DNA of 64,000 nt from Rubrobacter calidifluminis (GTDB lineage: Bacteria > Actinomycetota > Rubrobacteria > Rubrobacterales > Rubrobacteraceae). Of the stretch, positions 42,267 through 51,954 are shown in pieces; position 1 is the stretch's first letter, and the number at the start of each line of letters is the position of its first letter. Location: positions 1-64,000 of the forward strand of contig NZ_JAQKGV010000012.1 of NCBI RefSeq assembly GCF_028617075.1. Reading direction: 5' to 3'. The notes below the pieces were generated by a model. It did not search any database, had not been told where the DNA came from, and saw nothing but the letters and a program-made list of their open reading frames with translations. The translations under genes were made by a program, and so were the position numbers.

Positions 42267-42985
42267 GCCGGCATTACCCTCAGGGGTCCGAAAGGCTCCT
42301 CCTGCAACAGGCGCACCTCGCCCTCGGAAGCGAGCGAGACCGCGGCCGCGAACGCCAGTGCCCGGCCGACGCGGTCCATGTCCCGCACGAGCTCCTCGTA
42401 GGAGAGTGGCCCTCCACCTTTGAGCAGAGCGTCCCGGATCAGGGACACAAGATCCCGCAGGCTCAGCGTTATCCGGTCGATGTGCGCCAGCGAGGGCTCC
42501 TCCAGCCTCGAGAACACGCGCCGCGCGGACACCTCAAGCCTCCTGCGGTCAATCCGCAGCATTCCCCTCCGGGGTTCGAGCGCGTGTCCCGTCGGGTGGT
42601 ATCCCCAACCACGCTCGAAACGCCCCCTGAGATACTCAGCGCCCCGCTTCACCCTGAGGTAGGTGGATAGCCTCTGTGCCAGGTCCTCCGCGGAAACCTC
42701 CTCCCCGGCATCACCCGCCGGCTCCTCTAGGGCAGGGAAGAGAGAGTTGCTCTTGAGCAGGACGAGGGCCGCTGCAGAACCGGCGAACTCGGCGTCGCGC
42801 TCGAGGGCTCTCTCTCCCTCCGAGATACGCTCCCTCAGGTAGAGGGACACGAGGTCGCGCAGCGGGACCTCGAAGACGTCGATCTCCTGGTGGAGTATCA
42901 GGGCGAGGAGCCACTCGTACGGTCCGGAGTAGACCTCGATCTCGACGCTGAAGTCCGAAAGGGGGCGAGGAGATCCCGGATTCAT
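42263..42985 (-). CDS. scpA: Segregation and condensation protein A
   Basis: The kleisin subunit bridging the SMC heads. It shows the N-terminal FSVEIEVYSGPYEWLLALILHQEIDVFEVPL, the acidic middle ALEEPAGDAGEEV, and the C-terminal winged helix region with ISLIRD-type sequence (LSLRDLVSLIRDALLKGG). 240 residues. Its start overlaps the ald-like stop by 4 bases and its stop overlaps scpB by 4. Confidence 0.94.
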   Translation of the reverse strand: MNPGSPRPLSDFSVEIEVYSGPYEWLLALILHQEIDVFEVPLRDLVSLYLRERISEGERALERDAEFAGSAAALVLLKSNSLFPALEEPAGDAGEEVSAEDLAQRLSTYLRVKRGAEYLRGRFERGWGYHPTGHALEPRRGMLRIDRRRLEVSARRVFSRLEEPSLAHIDRITLSLRDLVSLIRDALLKGGGPLSYEELVRDMDRVGRALAFAAAVSLASEGEVRLLQEEPFGPLRVMPA

Positions 42986-44115
42986 CTCACCTCCCGGTGG
43001 AGGGGCAGAACTGAGGAGAGAGAATGATATTCCATGCCGCAGGCTCTGGCCAGCGAACGGCTCACCACGCTTCCCTCGGCGAGCGCCACGCCCACGCCGA
43101 GCCCCGGGTCGGAGTTGAGAGAGTCGGCCAGCCCGAGTCCCGCGATGCTGCGGACATAAGGGAGCAGGGCGTTGGAGAGGGCGTGGGTGGCCGTCACGGG
43201 CACGGTCGCGGGTACGTTCTTCACGCAGTAGTGGATCACGCCCTCCTCAACGAAGGTCGGGTCGTCGAGGGTGGTCGGACGGGAGGTCTCCACGCAACCA
43301 CCGTAGTCGACGTCCACGTCGACTATGACGCTGCCGTCGCGCATGGCGGCGACCGTCCGGCGGCCGACCAGGTGAGGGGTCCTCGTCCCGGAGACGAAGA
43401 CAGCCCCGATGAGGAGGTCCGCACGCGTCACCGCCTCCTCGACGTTCATCGCGTTCGCCGCCAGGGTGGTCACCCCCTCGGGGCTCATCTCCTCCAGGCG
43501 TCGCAGGCGATCGAGGTCCCGGTCCATCACGGTCACCTGGGCCCCGAGGCCGCTCGAGACTCTGGCGGCCACGGACCCCACGATCCCGCACCCAAGGATG
43601 ACTACCCGGCCGGGCCGCACGCCGGTCGCGCCGCCGAGCAGGATCCCGCGGCCCCCCTCGTTCTTCTGCAGGTAGCGAGCCCCGATCTGAGGGACGAGGC
43701 GACCGGCGATCTCGCTCATCGGGGTCAGCACCGGCAGGCGTCCCCGGCGGTCGCGGATGCTCTCCAGGGCGACAGCGATGCAGCGAGAGTCGAGCAGAGC
43801 CCGCATGAGCTGCGGGTTGACCGGGAGGGAGAGGAAGGCCAGAAGGATGAGATCCTCCCTCAGGTAGGCGTACTCCTCGGGCGGCGGCCCCGAGACACGG
43901 GCGATGAGCTCCGCTCCCTCGTAGACCGAAGCGGCCTCCTTCAGGATGCGGGCGCCGGCCTCCCGGTAGCGGGTGTCCGGGATGTCGGCCCCCGCGCCAG
44001 CCCCGCGTTCGACCAGCACCAGATGGCCCACGCGCGTCAACTCGTAGACGGCGTGAGGATCGAGCGCGACCCGCGTCTCACCGGGGGCGCGTTCGCGCAC
44101 GATCCCGATCCTCAA
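42982..44115 (-). CDS. Alanine dehydrogenase homologue lacking catalytic Lys and His
   Basis: 377 residues aligning without gaps to Mycobacterium tuberculosis Ald over the N-terminal 100 positions: RERAPGETRVALDP, HLVLVERGAGAGADIPD, and later LPVLTPMSEIAGRL, GRGILLGGATGV, the NAD-binding VVILGCGIVGSVAA, and DVDVDYGGC. R15 and D270 are kept, but the pyruvate-binding K75 reads S75 (ARVSGP for KVKEP) and the catalytic H96 reads S96 (AFLSLP for TFLHLA). Ordinary alanine deamination is therefore doubtful. The TTG start at 44115 overlaps the preceding stop (TTGA) with GGGGGTGG in front. It is coupled to scpA. Confidence 0.82.
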   Translation of the reverse strand: MRIGIVRERAPGETRVALDPHAVYELTRVGHLVLVERGAGAGADIPDTRYREAGARILKEAASVYEGAELIARVSGPPPEEYAYLREDLILLAFLSLPVNPQLMRALLDSRCIAVALESIRDRRGRLPVLTPMSEIAGRLVPQIGARYLQKNEGGRGILLGGATGVRPGRVVILGCGIVGSVAARVSSGLGAQVTVMDRDLDRLRRLEEMSPEGVTTLAANAMNVEEAVTRADLLIGAVFVSGTRTPHLVGRRTVAAMRDGSVIVDVDVDYGGCVETSRPTTLDDPTFVEEGVIHYCVKNVPATVPVTATHALSNALLPYVRSIAGLGLADSLNSDPGLGVGVALAEGSVVSRSLARACGMEYHSLSSVLPLHREVR

Positions 44116-44678
44116 ACCGCCACCCCCCTGCTTCCCCTGGCGAGCACACCCCCGGTGCTCCACACCCCGGCGACCTCCCAACCGTCCTGCAGCAGCATCC
44201 GGCGCAGCTCATCCAGAAGCGATCCCGTACCCAGACACAGGTCGGAGCCGGAACCCACGGGGGCGAGAGACGGCGCTTCCCGGGGCGAGAGCCCGCGGGA
44301 CTCCAGCGAGCGGCAGAGTTCCAGGCGCCGGCTCCGGCTGAAGACTCTGGCCCCGGCGAGGCGTTCCGCCGCCATCTCGAGCATCGCCCCGGTGACGGCC
44401 GCAAGCGAGCTCACCCCGCGCAGCACCGAATCGAGCATCCCGGAGAGATCTCTCCGGTAGAAGGAGCGCAGCTCGCAGGCGATGTAGCCGGTCGTATCGG
44501 AGGTCATCCTGCACACCGCATGCAGGCTGCCACGGTCCGGCACCCCACGGCTCCAGGAGGAGAGGAGCCCATCCTCCCGCGGGGGCCTCTCCTGCCAGCG
44601 CAGGTTAGCGCGCAACAGCATCGCGCCCGGGGTGCGGCTCACCACGGTGCCCGGCGGCTCCTCCGGCAGCAGCAGCAC
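44112..44678 (-). CDS. Hypothetical protein between pyrG and the ald-like gene
   Basis: A 188-residue frame in the pyrG operon, starting at GTG 44678 (GAGGGG upstream), 15 bases after the pyrG stop. An in-frame CTG at 44690, 6 bases behind GGAGG, is an alternative. The first 60 residues look beta-rich (TVVSRTPGAMLLRANLRWQ, SLHAVCRMTSDTTGYIACEL); the rest contains helices (LRGVSSLAAVTGAMLEMAAERLAG) and ends EVAGVWSTGGVLARGSRGVAV. I do not recognise the family. The frame extending upstream to 45188 is only a shadow of pyrG. Position and good codon use support it as real. Confidence 0.7.
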   Translation of the reverse strand: MLLLPEEPPGTVVSRTPGAMLLRANLRWQERPPREDGLLSSWSRGVPDRGSLHAVCRMTSDTTGYIACELRSFYRRDLSGMLDSVLRGVSSLAAVTGAMLEMAAERLAGARVFSRSRRLELCRSLESRGLSPREAPSLAPVGSGSDLCLGTGSLLDELRRMLLQDGWEVAGVWSTGGVLARGSRGVAV

Positions 44679-44692
44679 CCTACCCCTCAGCG

Positions 44693-46414
<1,722 letters not shown>

Positions 46415-46490
46415 CTACCACCTCTCGCGGGGAACGCGGGGTGACCACAGAGAAAGGGCCGTAGAGATCGCCGCCTTTGCATCGCCGTTC

Positions 46491-46518
46491 ATGATAAGCC
46501 GGGAGGGTGAAAAATCAA
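46491..46518 (-). promoter_or_regulatory. Putative pyrG promoter
   Basis: Minus strand TTGATT (46513-46518) and TATCAT (46491-46496) with a 16-base spacer, giving a start near 46484 and a leader of about 150 bases. It sits just after the stop of the MntP-like gene (46536). The leader, 46337-46484, shows no recognised riboswitch. Confidence 0.5.
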
Positions 46519-46535
46519 AGGCTCTCCGTAGCCGC

Positions 46536-47123
46536 TCAGTACCCGAAGGCCAGCAGGGCCCCAGTGACGAGCAGCCCGAGGCCGCTCAGCAGATCCGGGC
46601 GCAGCGGCACGAAGCGCGAGAGGGCCCCGCCGAACTGGAGTCCCACGAGGGACATCAGGGCCGTGATGGCGCCGAAGATGCCGGCGGTGAGCGCAGCGGG
46701 GAAACCGAGCATGCCGAGTCCGGTCCCTGCGAGCAGGTTGTCGAGGCTCAGAGAGAGAGGGATGCCGAAGAGGGCCATGCGGTCATCGAGGTCTTCGGGT
46801 GCCTCGGTCTGCAGGCTGCGTACGACGAGGTACAGCCCGTAAACCACCAGCACGATCGGACCGACCTCCTCGGCCGCAGAACCCATCTCCCCCCCGAAGT
46901 AACTCCCGATGAAGAGGCCGACCAGCGGGGAGAGCCCGTCCCAGAACCCGAAGACCACCGCCGTTCTGAGCGCCCGGCGCCACCCGAGTCGGAAGGCCCC
47001 GAGCGCTATGGAGAGCCGGAAGTTGTCCAGGCTCAGGAAAAAGCCGAGGACGAAGAGGGAGAAGAGAGCCTGCGGGGCACCGGGAGAGCCGGCCTGTAAG
47101 AGGATCAGGGAGAACCCGACCAT
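46536..47123 (-). CDS. MntP/TerC-like membrane transporter at the end of the pqq operon
   Basis: A 195-residue protein with six predicted membrane helices built as two repeats. Each repeat carries an SLDN motif (FFLSLDNFRLSIALG at about 29-43 and PLSLSLDNLLAGTGLG at about 122-137), the acidic-pair pattern of MntP manganese exporters and the wider LysE/TerC group. The ATG at 47123 lies 3 bases after the pqqE stop, so it is cotranscribed with pqq genes. Transport of a metal, or of PQQ or another small molecule, is conceivable; the substrate is not shown by sequence. Confidence 0.8.
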   Translation of the reverse strand: MVGFSLILLQAGSPGAPQALFSLFVLGFFLSLDNFRLSIALGAFRLGWRRALRTAVVFGFWDGLSPLVGLFIGSYFGGEMGSAAEEVGPIVLVVYGLYLVVRSLQTEAPEDLDDRMALFGIPLSLSLDNLLAGTGLGMLGFPAALTAGIFGAITALMSLVGLQFGGALSRFVPLRPDLLSGLGLLVTGALLAFGY

Positions 47124-47126
47124 GCC

Positions 47127-48215
47127 CTACACCCTGTGGCCCTCGTAGGCGCGGGGGACGAACCCGTCGGGCTCCGGCTCTCTGCCGGTGGCCTGCACGG
47201 CCTCCTCCACGAGGCCGTGGTCGGGCGAGAGGTGGCAGACGGGGTCGGTGCGCGCTGCGTCGCCGGTGAGCAGGAAGGCTTGGCAACGGCAGCCGCCGAA
47301 ATCGATCTCGCGACGGGGGCAGCTGCGGCAGGGCTCAGGCATCCAAGAGGTTCCCCGGAAGCGGTTGAAGATGGTCGACTCCTCCCAGATCCACTCCAGC
47401 GATCTCTCGCGCACGCTGGCCCTGGGGAGGGGCAGAATGTGCGCCGCAGGGCACGGCAGCACGTCACCGTTCGGGGTAACCGTCATCTGCCTCCGCCCCC
47501 AGCCACCCATACAGGGCTTGGGATACTCACTGTAATAGTCGGGGATGACGTAGACGATCTCCATCTTCCCGGAAAGCCGCTCGCGCGCGGCGCGTACCAC
47601 CTCCTCGGCCCGATCGAGCTGTGCCCTGCTGGGCAGGAGCGACGCGCGGTTGAGCCAGGCCCATCCGTAGTACTGGGTGTTGGCAAGCTCCACCTGATCC
47701 GCCCCGAGATCTTCGGCCAGATCCAGGATGCTTCCGATCCTGTCGATGTTGTGCCGGTGGAGTACGACGTTCAGCGTCAGCGGCCAGCCCATCTCCTTGA
47801 CCATGCGCGCCGCGGCGACTTTCTTCTCGTAAGACGGCGTCCCGGCTATGCGGTCGGAGAGAGAGGGCTCGTCGGCCTGGATGCTGATCTGGACGTGGTC
47901 GAGGCCGGCCTCCCGCAACTCGCAGGCCCTCCTTCTCGACAGGCCTATGGAGCTCGTGATGAGGTTGGTATAGAAGCCGAGTTCGCGGGCGCAGGCGACG
48001 ATCTCGACGAGATCGCGTCTCTGAAGCGGCTCGCCACCCGAAAGGTGGAGCTGGAGTACCCCAAAGGAGCGCGCCTCACCGAGCACCCGCTTCCATTCGT
48101 CTGCTGTCAGCTCTTCACGGTAGTCCGAAAGGTTGAGCGGGTTCGAGCAGTAGGGACAGTGCAGCGGGCAGGCGTAGGTGAGCTCCGCCAGCATCCCGAA
48201 GGGTCTCTCATCCAT
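47127..48215 (-). CDS. pqqE: PqqA peptide cyclase PqqE (radical SAM)
   Basis: PqqE links Glu and Tyr of the PqqA peptide, the first step of PQQ synthesis. The radical-SAM cluster motif is C16-x3-C20-x2-C23 (ACPLHCPYC), followed by LHLSGGEPLQRRD. The SPASM-type C-terminal Cys set is visible in PKPCMGGWG, GDVLPCPAA, PEPCRSCPR and FGGCRCQAF. 362 residues, normal length. The ATG at 48215 has GGAGGTG upstream and overlaps pqqD by 8 bases. Confidence 0.97.
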   Translation of the reverse strand: MDERPFGMLAELTYACPLHCPYCSNPLNLSDYREELTADEWKRVLGEARSFGVLQLHLSGGEPLQRRDLVEIVACARELGFYTNLITSSIGLSRRRACELREAGLDHVQISIQADEPSLSDRIAGTPSYEKKVAAARMVKEMGWPLTLNVVLHRHNIDRIGSILDLAEDLGADQVELANTQYYGWAWLNRASLLPSRAQLDRAEEVVRAARERLSGKMEIVYVIPDYYSEYPKPCMGGWGRRQMTVTPNGDVLPCPAAHILPLPRASVRERSLEWIWEESTIFNRFRGTSWMPEPCRSCPRREIDFGGCRCQAFLLTGDAARTDPVCHLSPDHGLVEEAVQATGREPEPDGFVPRAYEGHRV

Positions 48216-48501
48216 CTTTCACCTCCACCAACCGCCGGGCGGCGAGCCGGGCGATGAAGTCACACACCTCCTCCTCGACCACGCGCTCGTACCGCTCGCG
48301 CAGCCTCTCGACTATCTCCCCGACCGTCCGCTCTCCATCACACAACTCGATGATCCGGGCACCGGTCTCGTTCAGGATCAGAACCCCCTCTGGCGAGAGC
48401 AACACCCTCTTTTCCCGCACGGGGTCCCACTGCGTGCGTGCCTGTCGGGCGAGGCGGGGCCTGCTGGTGCTCAGAACCTGCACGTCCACGGGTCTATCCA
48501 T
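48208..48501 (-). CDS. pqqD: PqqA chaperone PqqD
   Basis: A small protein that binds PqqA and delivers it to PqqE. The 97 residues contain the conserved [41 protein letters not shown] and [14 protein letters not shown] stretches. ATG 48501 overlaps the pqqC end by 8 bases; the frame continues 48 codons further upstream only because it shadows pqqC. It is separate from pqqC here, unlike the pqqCD fusion of some methylotrophs. Confidence 0.95.
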   Translation of the reverse strand: MDRPVDVQVLSTSRPRLARQARTQWDPVREKRVLLSPEGVLILNETGARIIELCDGERTVGEIVERLRERYERVVEEEVCDFIARLAARRLVEVKDG

Positions 48502-49189
48502 CCTCGGCTGGATACGCCTTTTCGATCGCGTCGAGCATACTCCAGAGAACATCGTTCTTGAAAGCGAGCGCATCCACCGCCCGCTGCTGTTGCTCCGGTG
48601 TCTTGCAGTACTCCAGGACCACCTCCAGCGCGTGCTCGGAGTCACGTGGGGCCTGCGAGAGGCGGGATCGAAAGTACGCGAGTCCCCCGGGGTCGATCCA
48701 GGTGTAGAACCGCTCGAAAGCCTCCAGGCGTTCGGCCATCAGATCCGGTGCGAACAGCTCGGTGAGCGAGGAGGCGACCGCCTCGGTCCACGGTCGGGTG
48801 CGGGCGAAGTTCACGTAGGCGTCGACGGCGAAGCGCACGCCGGGAACGACGTGCCGCTCGTCCCACACCTCCTCCCGCCCAAGCCCCACAGCTTCACCCA
48901 GGCGCAGCCAGGCCTCGATCCCTCCCTCCCCTTCGGACGTTCCATCGTGGTCGAGGACGCGACGGATCCAACGCCTGCGCACCCCGATGTCGGGACAGTT
49001 GGAGAGGATGGCCGCGTCCTTGCGCGGGATGTTCTTCTGATAGTAGAAACGGTTCGCCACCCAGCCCCGGATCTGACTTCGCCCCAGCTTCCCCTGGTTC
49101 ATCGCCACGTGGAAGGGGTGCCGGCTGTGGTAGCGTTCCGACTGCGCGCGCAGAGCTTCGACGAAGCCACCCTTCTCCGATGCTTCCAT
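48494..49189 (-). CDS. pqqC: Pyrroloquinoline-quinone synthase PqqC
   Basis: A cofactor-free oxidase that catalyses the last ring closure and oxidation to PQQ. The 231 residues contain the family segments [58 protein letters not shown] and [14 protein letters not shown] with the active-site His, Tyr and Arg residues. It lies between pqqB (5-base gap) and pqqD. Confidence 0.96.
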   Translation of the reverse strand: MEASEKGGFVEALRAQSERYHSRHPFHVAMNQGKLGRSQIRGWVANRFYYQKNIPRKDAAILSNCPDIGVRRRWIRRVLDHDGTSEGEGGIEAWLRLGEAVGLGREEVWDERHVVPGVRFAVDAYVNFARTRPWTEAVASSLTELFAPDLMAERLEAFERFYTWIDPGGLAYFRSRLSQAPRDSEHALEVVLEYCKTPEQQQRAVDALAFKNDVLWSMLDAIEKAYPAEDG

Positions 49190-49194
49190 CCCTT

Positions 49195-50085
49195 TCAGAC
49201 CTCCAGCTCCATCCCGTCCTCGGCCACCTCGAGCCCCGCCTCCTCGACGGCACGCCGCTCGGGTGAGTCTTCGAGCAGGATGGGATTGGTGTTGTTGATG
49301 TGGACATAGATTTTGCGTGGGATATCGAGCGCAGAGAGCCGTTTCAGACTGCCGTCCTCACCACCCACTGGCAGGTGCCCCATCTCGCGCGAGCTCTTCC
49401 CGGAGACGCCGAGCCGGATCAGCTCGTCATCCCGCCAGCAGGTACCGTCGAAGAGCAGGCAACTGCTTCTCTCGATCTGATCGAGCACCCCCTCCGTCAG
49501 CTCCTGAACCCCCGGCAGGTACACCAGACTCCCGCCAGCACGCCCGTCGGTGATGCGGTACCCGATCACGCTCTCCCTCCCGCCCCCGAAACGGGCCTGT
49601 TTTCTGGTCGGTACCTCAAACGCCTGGTAGAGAAGAAGGCCACCTCCGAGCTGCGCCTCCTCCCCTGCGACGACCCTGCGCCACCCGACGCTGGTGAATG
49701 CCTCCAGCGTACGCAGCACGGCGGTACCCGTAAGAAGGACCTCGCGTACAGCCGCAGTGGAGTGTACCTCCACCCCTTCAGCCTCCCGCAAAAACAGCAA
49801 CCCGGCGGTGTGGTCGAGCTCCGCGTCCGTCAGCAACACGGCTTCGATGGGGCTCTCCCTCAGCCCACGCGGGTGCAGGGCATCGAAAGATTCGATCTGA
49901 GCGCGAACGTCCGGTGAAGCGTTGAGGAGGAACCATCTCCGGTAGTCAGCGCTCACGGCGACGGAGGACTGGGTGCGCGAGCGGCAGGGCCTCGAGCCCT
50001 CACGTACGGCCCGGCAGCAGGGGCAACCGCAGTTCCACTGCGGGAACCCTCCTCCGGCAGCCGCTCCGAGCACGCGCACCCACAC
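49195..50085 (-). CDS. pqqB: PQQ biosynthesis protein PqqB
   Basis: A metallo-beta-lactamase-fold protein required for PQQ formation, implicated in hydroxylation of the Glu-Tyr intermediate. The family N-terminus [19 protein letters not shown] is clear, and [19 protein letters not shown] carries the DxDHT-type site. The frame is open from an ATG at 50100, but GGAGGGG lies at 50092-50098 and is ideally placed for the GTG at 50085. Starting there gives VWVRVLG, the usual N-terminus, and 296 residues. A strong hairpin (50103-50136) ends just before that ribosome-binding site. Confidence 0.95.
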   Translation of the reverse strand: MWVRVLGAAAGGGFPQWNCGCPCCRAVREGSRPCRSRTQSSVAVSADYRRWFLLNASPDVRAQIESFDALHPRGLRESPIEAVLLTDAELDHTAGLLFLREAEGVEVHSTAAVREVLLTGTAVLRTLEAFTSVGWRRVVAGEEAQLGGGLLLYQAFEVPTRKQARFGGGRESVIGYRITDGRAGGSLVYLPGVQELTEGVLDQIERSSCLLFDGTCWRDDELIRLGVSGKSSREMGHLPVGGEDGSLKRLSALDIPRKIYVHINNTNPILLEDSPERRAVEEAGLEVAEDGMELEV

Positions 50086-50102
50086 AACCCACCCCTCCAT
50101 CG

Positions 50103-50136
50103 CGACGGGGCCGGGCCACGTGGCCCGGCCCCGTCG
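50103..50136 (-). promoter_or_regulatory. 34-base perfect palindrome between pqqA and pqqB
   Basis: CGACGGGGCCGGGCCAC is followed directly by its reverse complement, so RNA from this site would form a very stable GC hairpin (up to about 15 pairs with a minimal loop). It begins 9 bases after the pqqA stop and ends 5 bases before the pqqB ribosome-binding site. It could end or stall part of the transcripts, protect a short pqqA mRNA, or limit pqqB translation. No U-tract follows. Confidence 0.75.
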
Positions 50137-50144
50137 TTCACCGC

Positions 50145-50222
50145 CTACTTCCAGGTGCCGGCGTAAGCGGTTACTTCAGCTCTGGTCTCTATCTCTTCGA
50201 AATCCGGGGTCTTCCACTCCAT
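50145..50222 (-). CDS. pqqA: PQQ precursor peptide PqqA
   Basis: A 25-codon gene, below usual annotation limits. The peptide starts MEWKTPDFEEIETRAEV and contains the diagnostic E-V-T-A-Y (ExxxY), whose Glu and Tyr become the PQQ skeleton, then GTWK. Length and sequence match known PqqA peptides (22-29 residues). It lies 31 bases after the alcohol dehydrogenase and directly before pqqB. It is preceded by an unusually complete Shine-Dalgarno sequence, fitting the need for far more PqqA than enzyme. Confidence 0.95.
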   Translation of the reverse strand: MEWKTPDFEEIETRAEVTAYAGTWK

Positions 50223-50228
50223 GGAGCC

Positions 50229-50241
50229 GATCACCTCCTTT
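50229..50241 (-). promoter_or_regulatory. Extended ribosome-binding site of pqqA
   Basis: AAAGGAGGTGATC is complementary over 13 bases to the conserved 3' end of 16S rRNA. The GGAGG core lies 11 bases before the pqqA ATG. No other gene in the window has such a long match. Confidence 0.85.
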
Positions 50242-50253
50242 CTCGAAGAACGT

Positions 50254-51942
50254 TCACTCCGGCAGGGCGAAGGCGAAGAGAGCGTCCCCCTGCGGTGCAC
50301 CGAGCATCATCGGCGCGAACCCCTCGGCCCAGGCACCGAAGCCCACCGGGACGGCGATGTACTGCCGGCCGTCGACGCTGTAGGTGGCGGGGCTGCTGTG
50401 ATGCCCGCTTCCACACTGGAACTGCCAGAGGAGCTCCCCGGTGCGGGCGTCGAGCGCGTTGAACTCACCGGTGGGCTCACCGGCGAAGACGAGATCACCG
50501 CCGGTGGCCAGGACCGAGGCGCACATCGGCACCTCGTTGCGCCAGCGCCAGGCCTCTTTACCGTTTGCCGGGTCGAAGGCGCCCACATAACCGTACATGT
50601 CCTTTATGTCGACCTCGACGCCGGCCCCCCAGTACGGGATGCTCTCCTTGAACTCTCTGCGACGCCGCGTGGCGGTCGCCCCGACCTCCTGCACCGGGAC
50701 GTAGAAGAGCTTCGTCCTCGGGCTGTAGGCCGCGTGCGTCCACTCCTTGCCACCGGCAGGCCCCGGCCAGAAATGAACCGGCTCCCCCTCCTTGTCCGGG
50801 TAAACCTTCGGCGTGACCGTCCCATCAGGGCTGATCTCGCCCCAGGTGATCCTGTCGACAAAGGGAGCAACCCTCACCAGCTCGCCGTTGGTGCGGTCCA
50901 GGATGAAGAAGTACCCGTTCTTGTCGAAGTGAGCGAGCAGCTTGCGCCCGCCCATCTCAAAGAGGATGTTCTCCATCGTGGAGTCGTAGTCCCACACGTC
51001 GTGCGGCGTGTACTGGTAGTGCCACTTTATCTGGCCGCTGTCGGCGTCGACGGCGATGACGCAGTCGGTGTAGAGATTGTCACCCGGGCGCACCTCCCCG
51101 TCGAAGTCGGGCGCCGGGTTGCCGGTACCCCAGTAAAGCAGGTTGAGCTCCGGGTCGTAGGTGCCCGTCACCCAGCAGTTCGCACCACCCCGCGCCCAGG
51201 CATCGCCCTCGGAGGGCCAGGTTTCAGAACCCGGCTCACCGGGCTTGGGGATAGTGTAACAGCGCCAGACGTGCTCGCCATCCTCGATCTTGAAGGCGTC
51301 GAGGTGGCCGCGCACACCGAACTCCCCACCGGAGCTCCCGACGATGACCATGTCCTTCACGACCAGCGGGGCCAGCGTCAGGCTCTCGCCGGCCCTCACG
51401 TCACCACACGTCTTGTCCCACACACACTCGCCGGTCTCAGCGTCGAGCGCGAGAACGTGGGCGTTGGCGGTGACGACGAATACCTTGCCCTCCGCCACGG
51501 CAACCCCGCGGTTGACGTTACCGCAGCACAAAGAGACGTCGTACGGGATGGCGTGCTTGTAGCGCCACAGTTCCTGACCGGTTGCGGCGTCGAGCGCCCA
51601 GACCCATCCATCCCATCCGGCGATGAACATGACCCCGTCCACGACTATCGGGGTAGCCTCAAACGAGTAGGTCGAGGCACCGGAGTGCATGCCGACCGAA
51701 CCACACTGGAAGACCCAGGCAGGGGTCAGGCGCCTGACGTTCTCCGTGTTGATCTGATCGAGCGGGCTGTAACGCTGCCCGTCGTAGGTCCCGTAGTAGG
51801 TGAGCCAGTTCTGCGGCTCAAGTCGGGCGTTCAGAATCCGCTCGTAAGTGACGCCACGCGCCACCGGCGGCGCCTTGCCGACCACACCGCTCAGCGCCGC
51901 CTGCCTGATGGCACTCCCGGCGTCCACATACTCAGTGGTCAT
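50254..51942 (-). CDS. Lanthanide-type PQQ-dependent methanol/ethanol dehydrogenase
   Basis: A 562-residue eight-bladed quinoprotein that oxidises alcohols with PQQ. W-motif repeats (such as GWVWALDAATGQELWRY, GHLDAFKIEDGEHVW, GELLWQFQCGSG) fill the chain. The adjacent-cysteine pair is C139-C140 (SLCCGNVNRG). The catalytic Asp and the extra lanthanide Asp form D318-Y-D320 (PHDVWDYD), the XoxF/ExaF signature; calcium enzymes have Ala at the second place. No signal peptide is seen at MTTEYVDAGSAIRQA, and a stop (TAG) lies 4 codons upstream of the ATG, so the start cannot be extended. A strong GGAAGGAGGGG precedes the ATG. Substrate could be methanol, ethanol or a larger alcohol. Confidence 0.94.
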   Translation of the reverse strand: MTTEYVDAGSAIRQAALSGVVGKAPPVARGVTYERILNARLEPQNWLTYYGTYDGQRYSPLDQINTENVRRLTPAWVFQCGSVGMHSGASTYSFEATPIVVDGVMFIAGWDGWVWALDAATGQELWRYKHAIPYDVSLCCGNVNRGVAVAEGKVFVVTANAHVLALDAETGECVWDKTCGDVRAGESLTLAPLVVKDMVIVGSSGGEFGVRGHLDAFKIEDGEHVWRCYTIPKPGEPGSETWPSEGDAWARGGANCWVTGTYDPELNLLYWGTGNPAPDFDGEVRPGDNLYTDCVIAVDADSGQIKWHYQYTPHDVWDYDSTMENILFEMGGRKLLAHFDKNGYFFILDRTNGELVRVAPFVDRITWGEISPDGTVTPKVYPDKEGEPVHFWPGPAGGKEWTHAAYSPRTKLFYVPVQEVGATATRRRREFKESIPYWGAGVEVDIKDMYGYVGAFDPANGKEAWRWRNEVPMCASVLATGGDLVFAGEPTGEFNALDARTGELLWQFQCGSGHHSSPATYSVDGRQYIAVPVGFGAWAEGFAPMMLGAPQGDALFAFALPE

Positions 51943-51954
51943 GACCCCTCCTTC

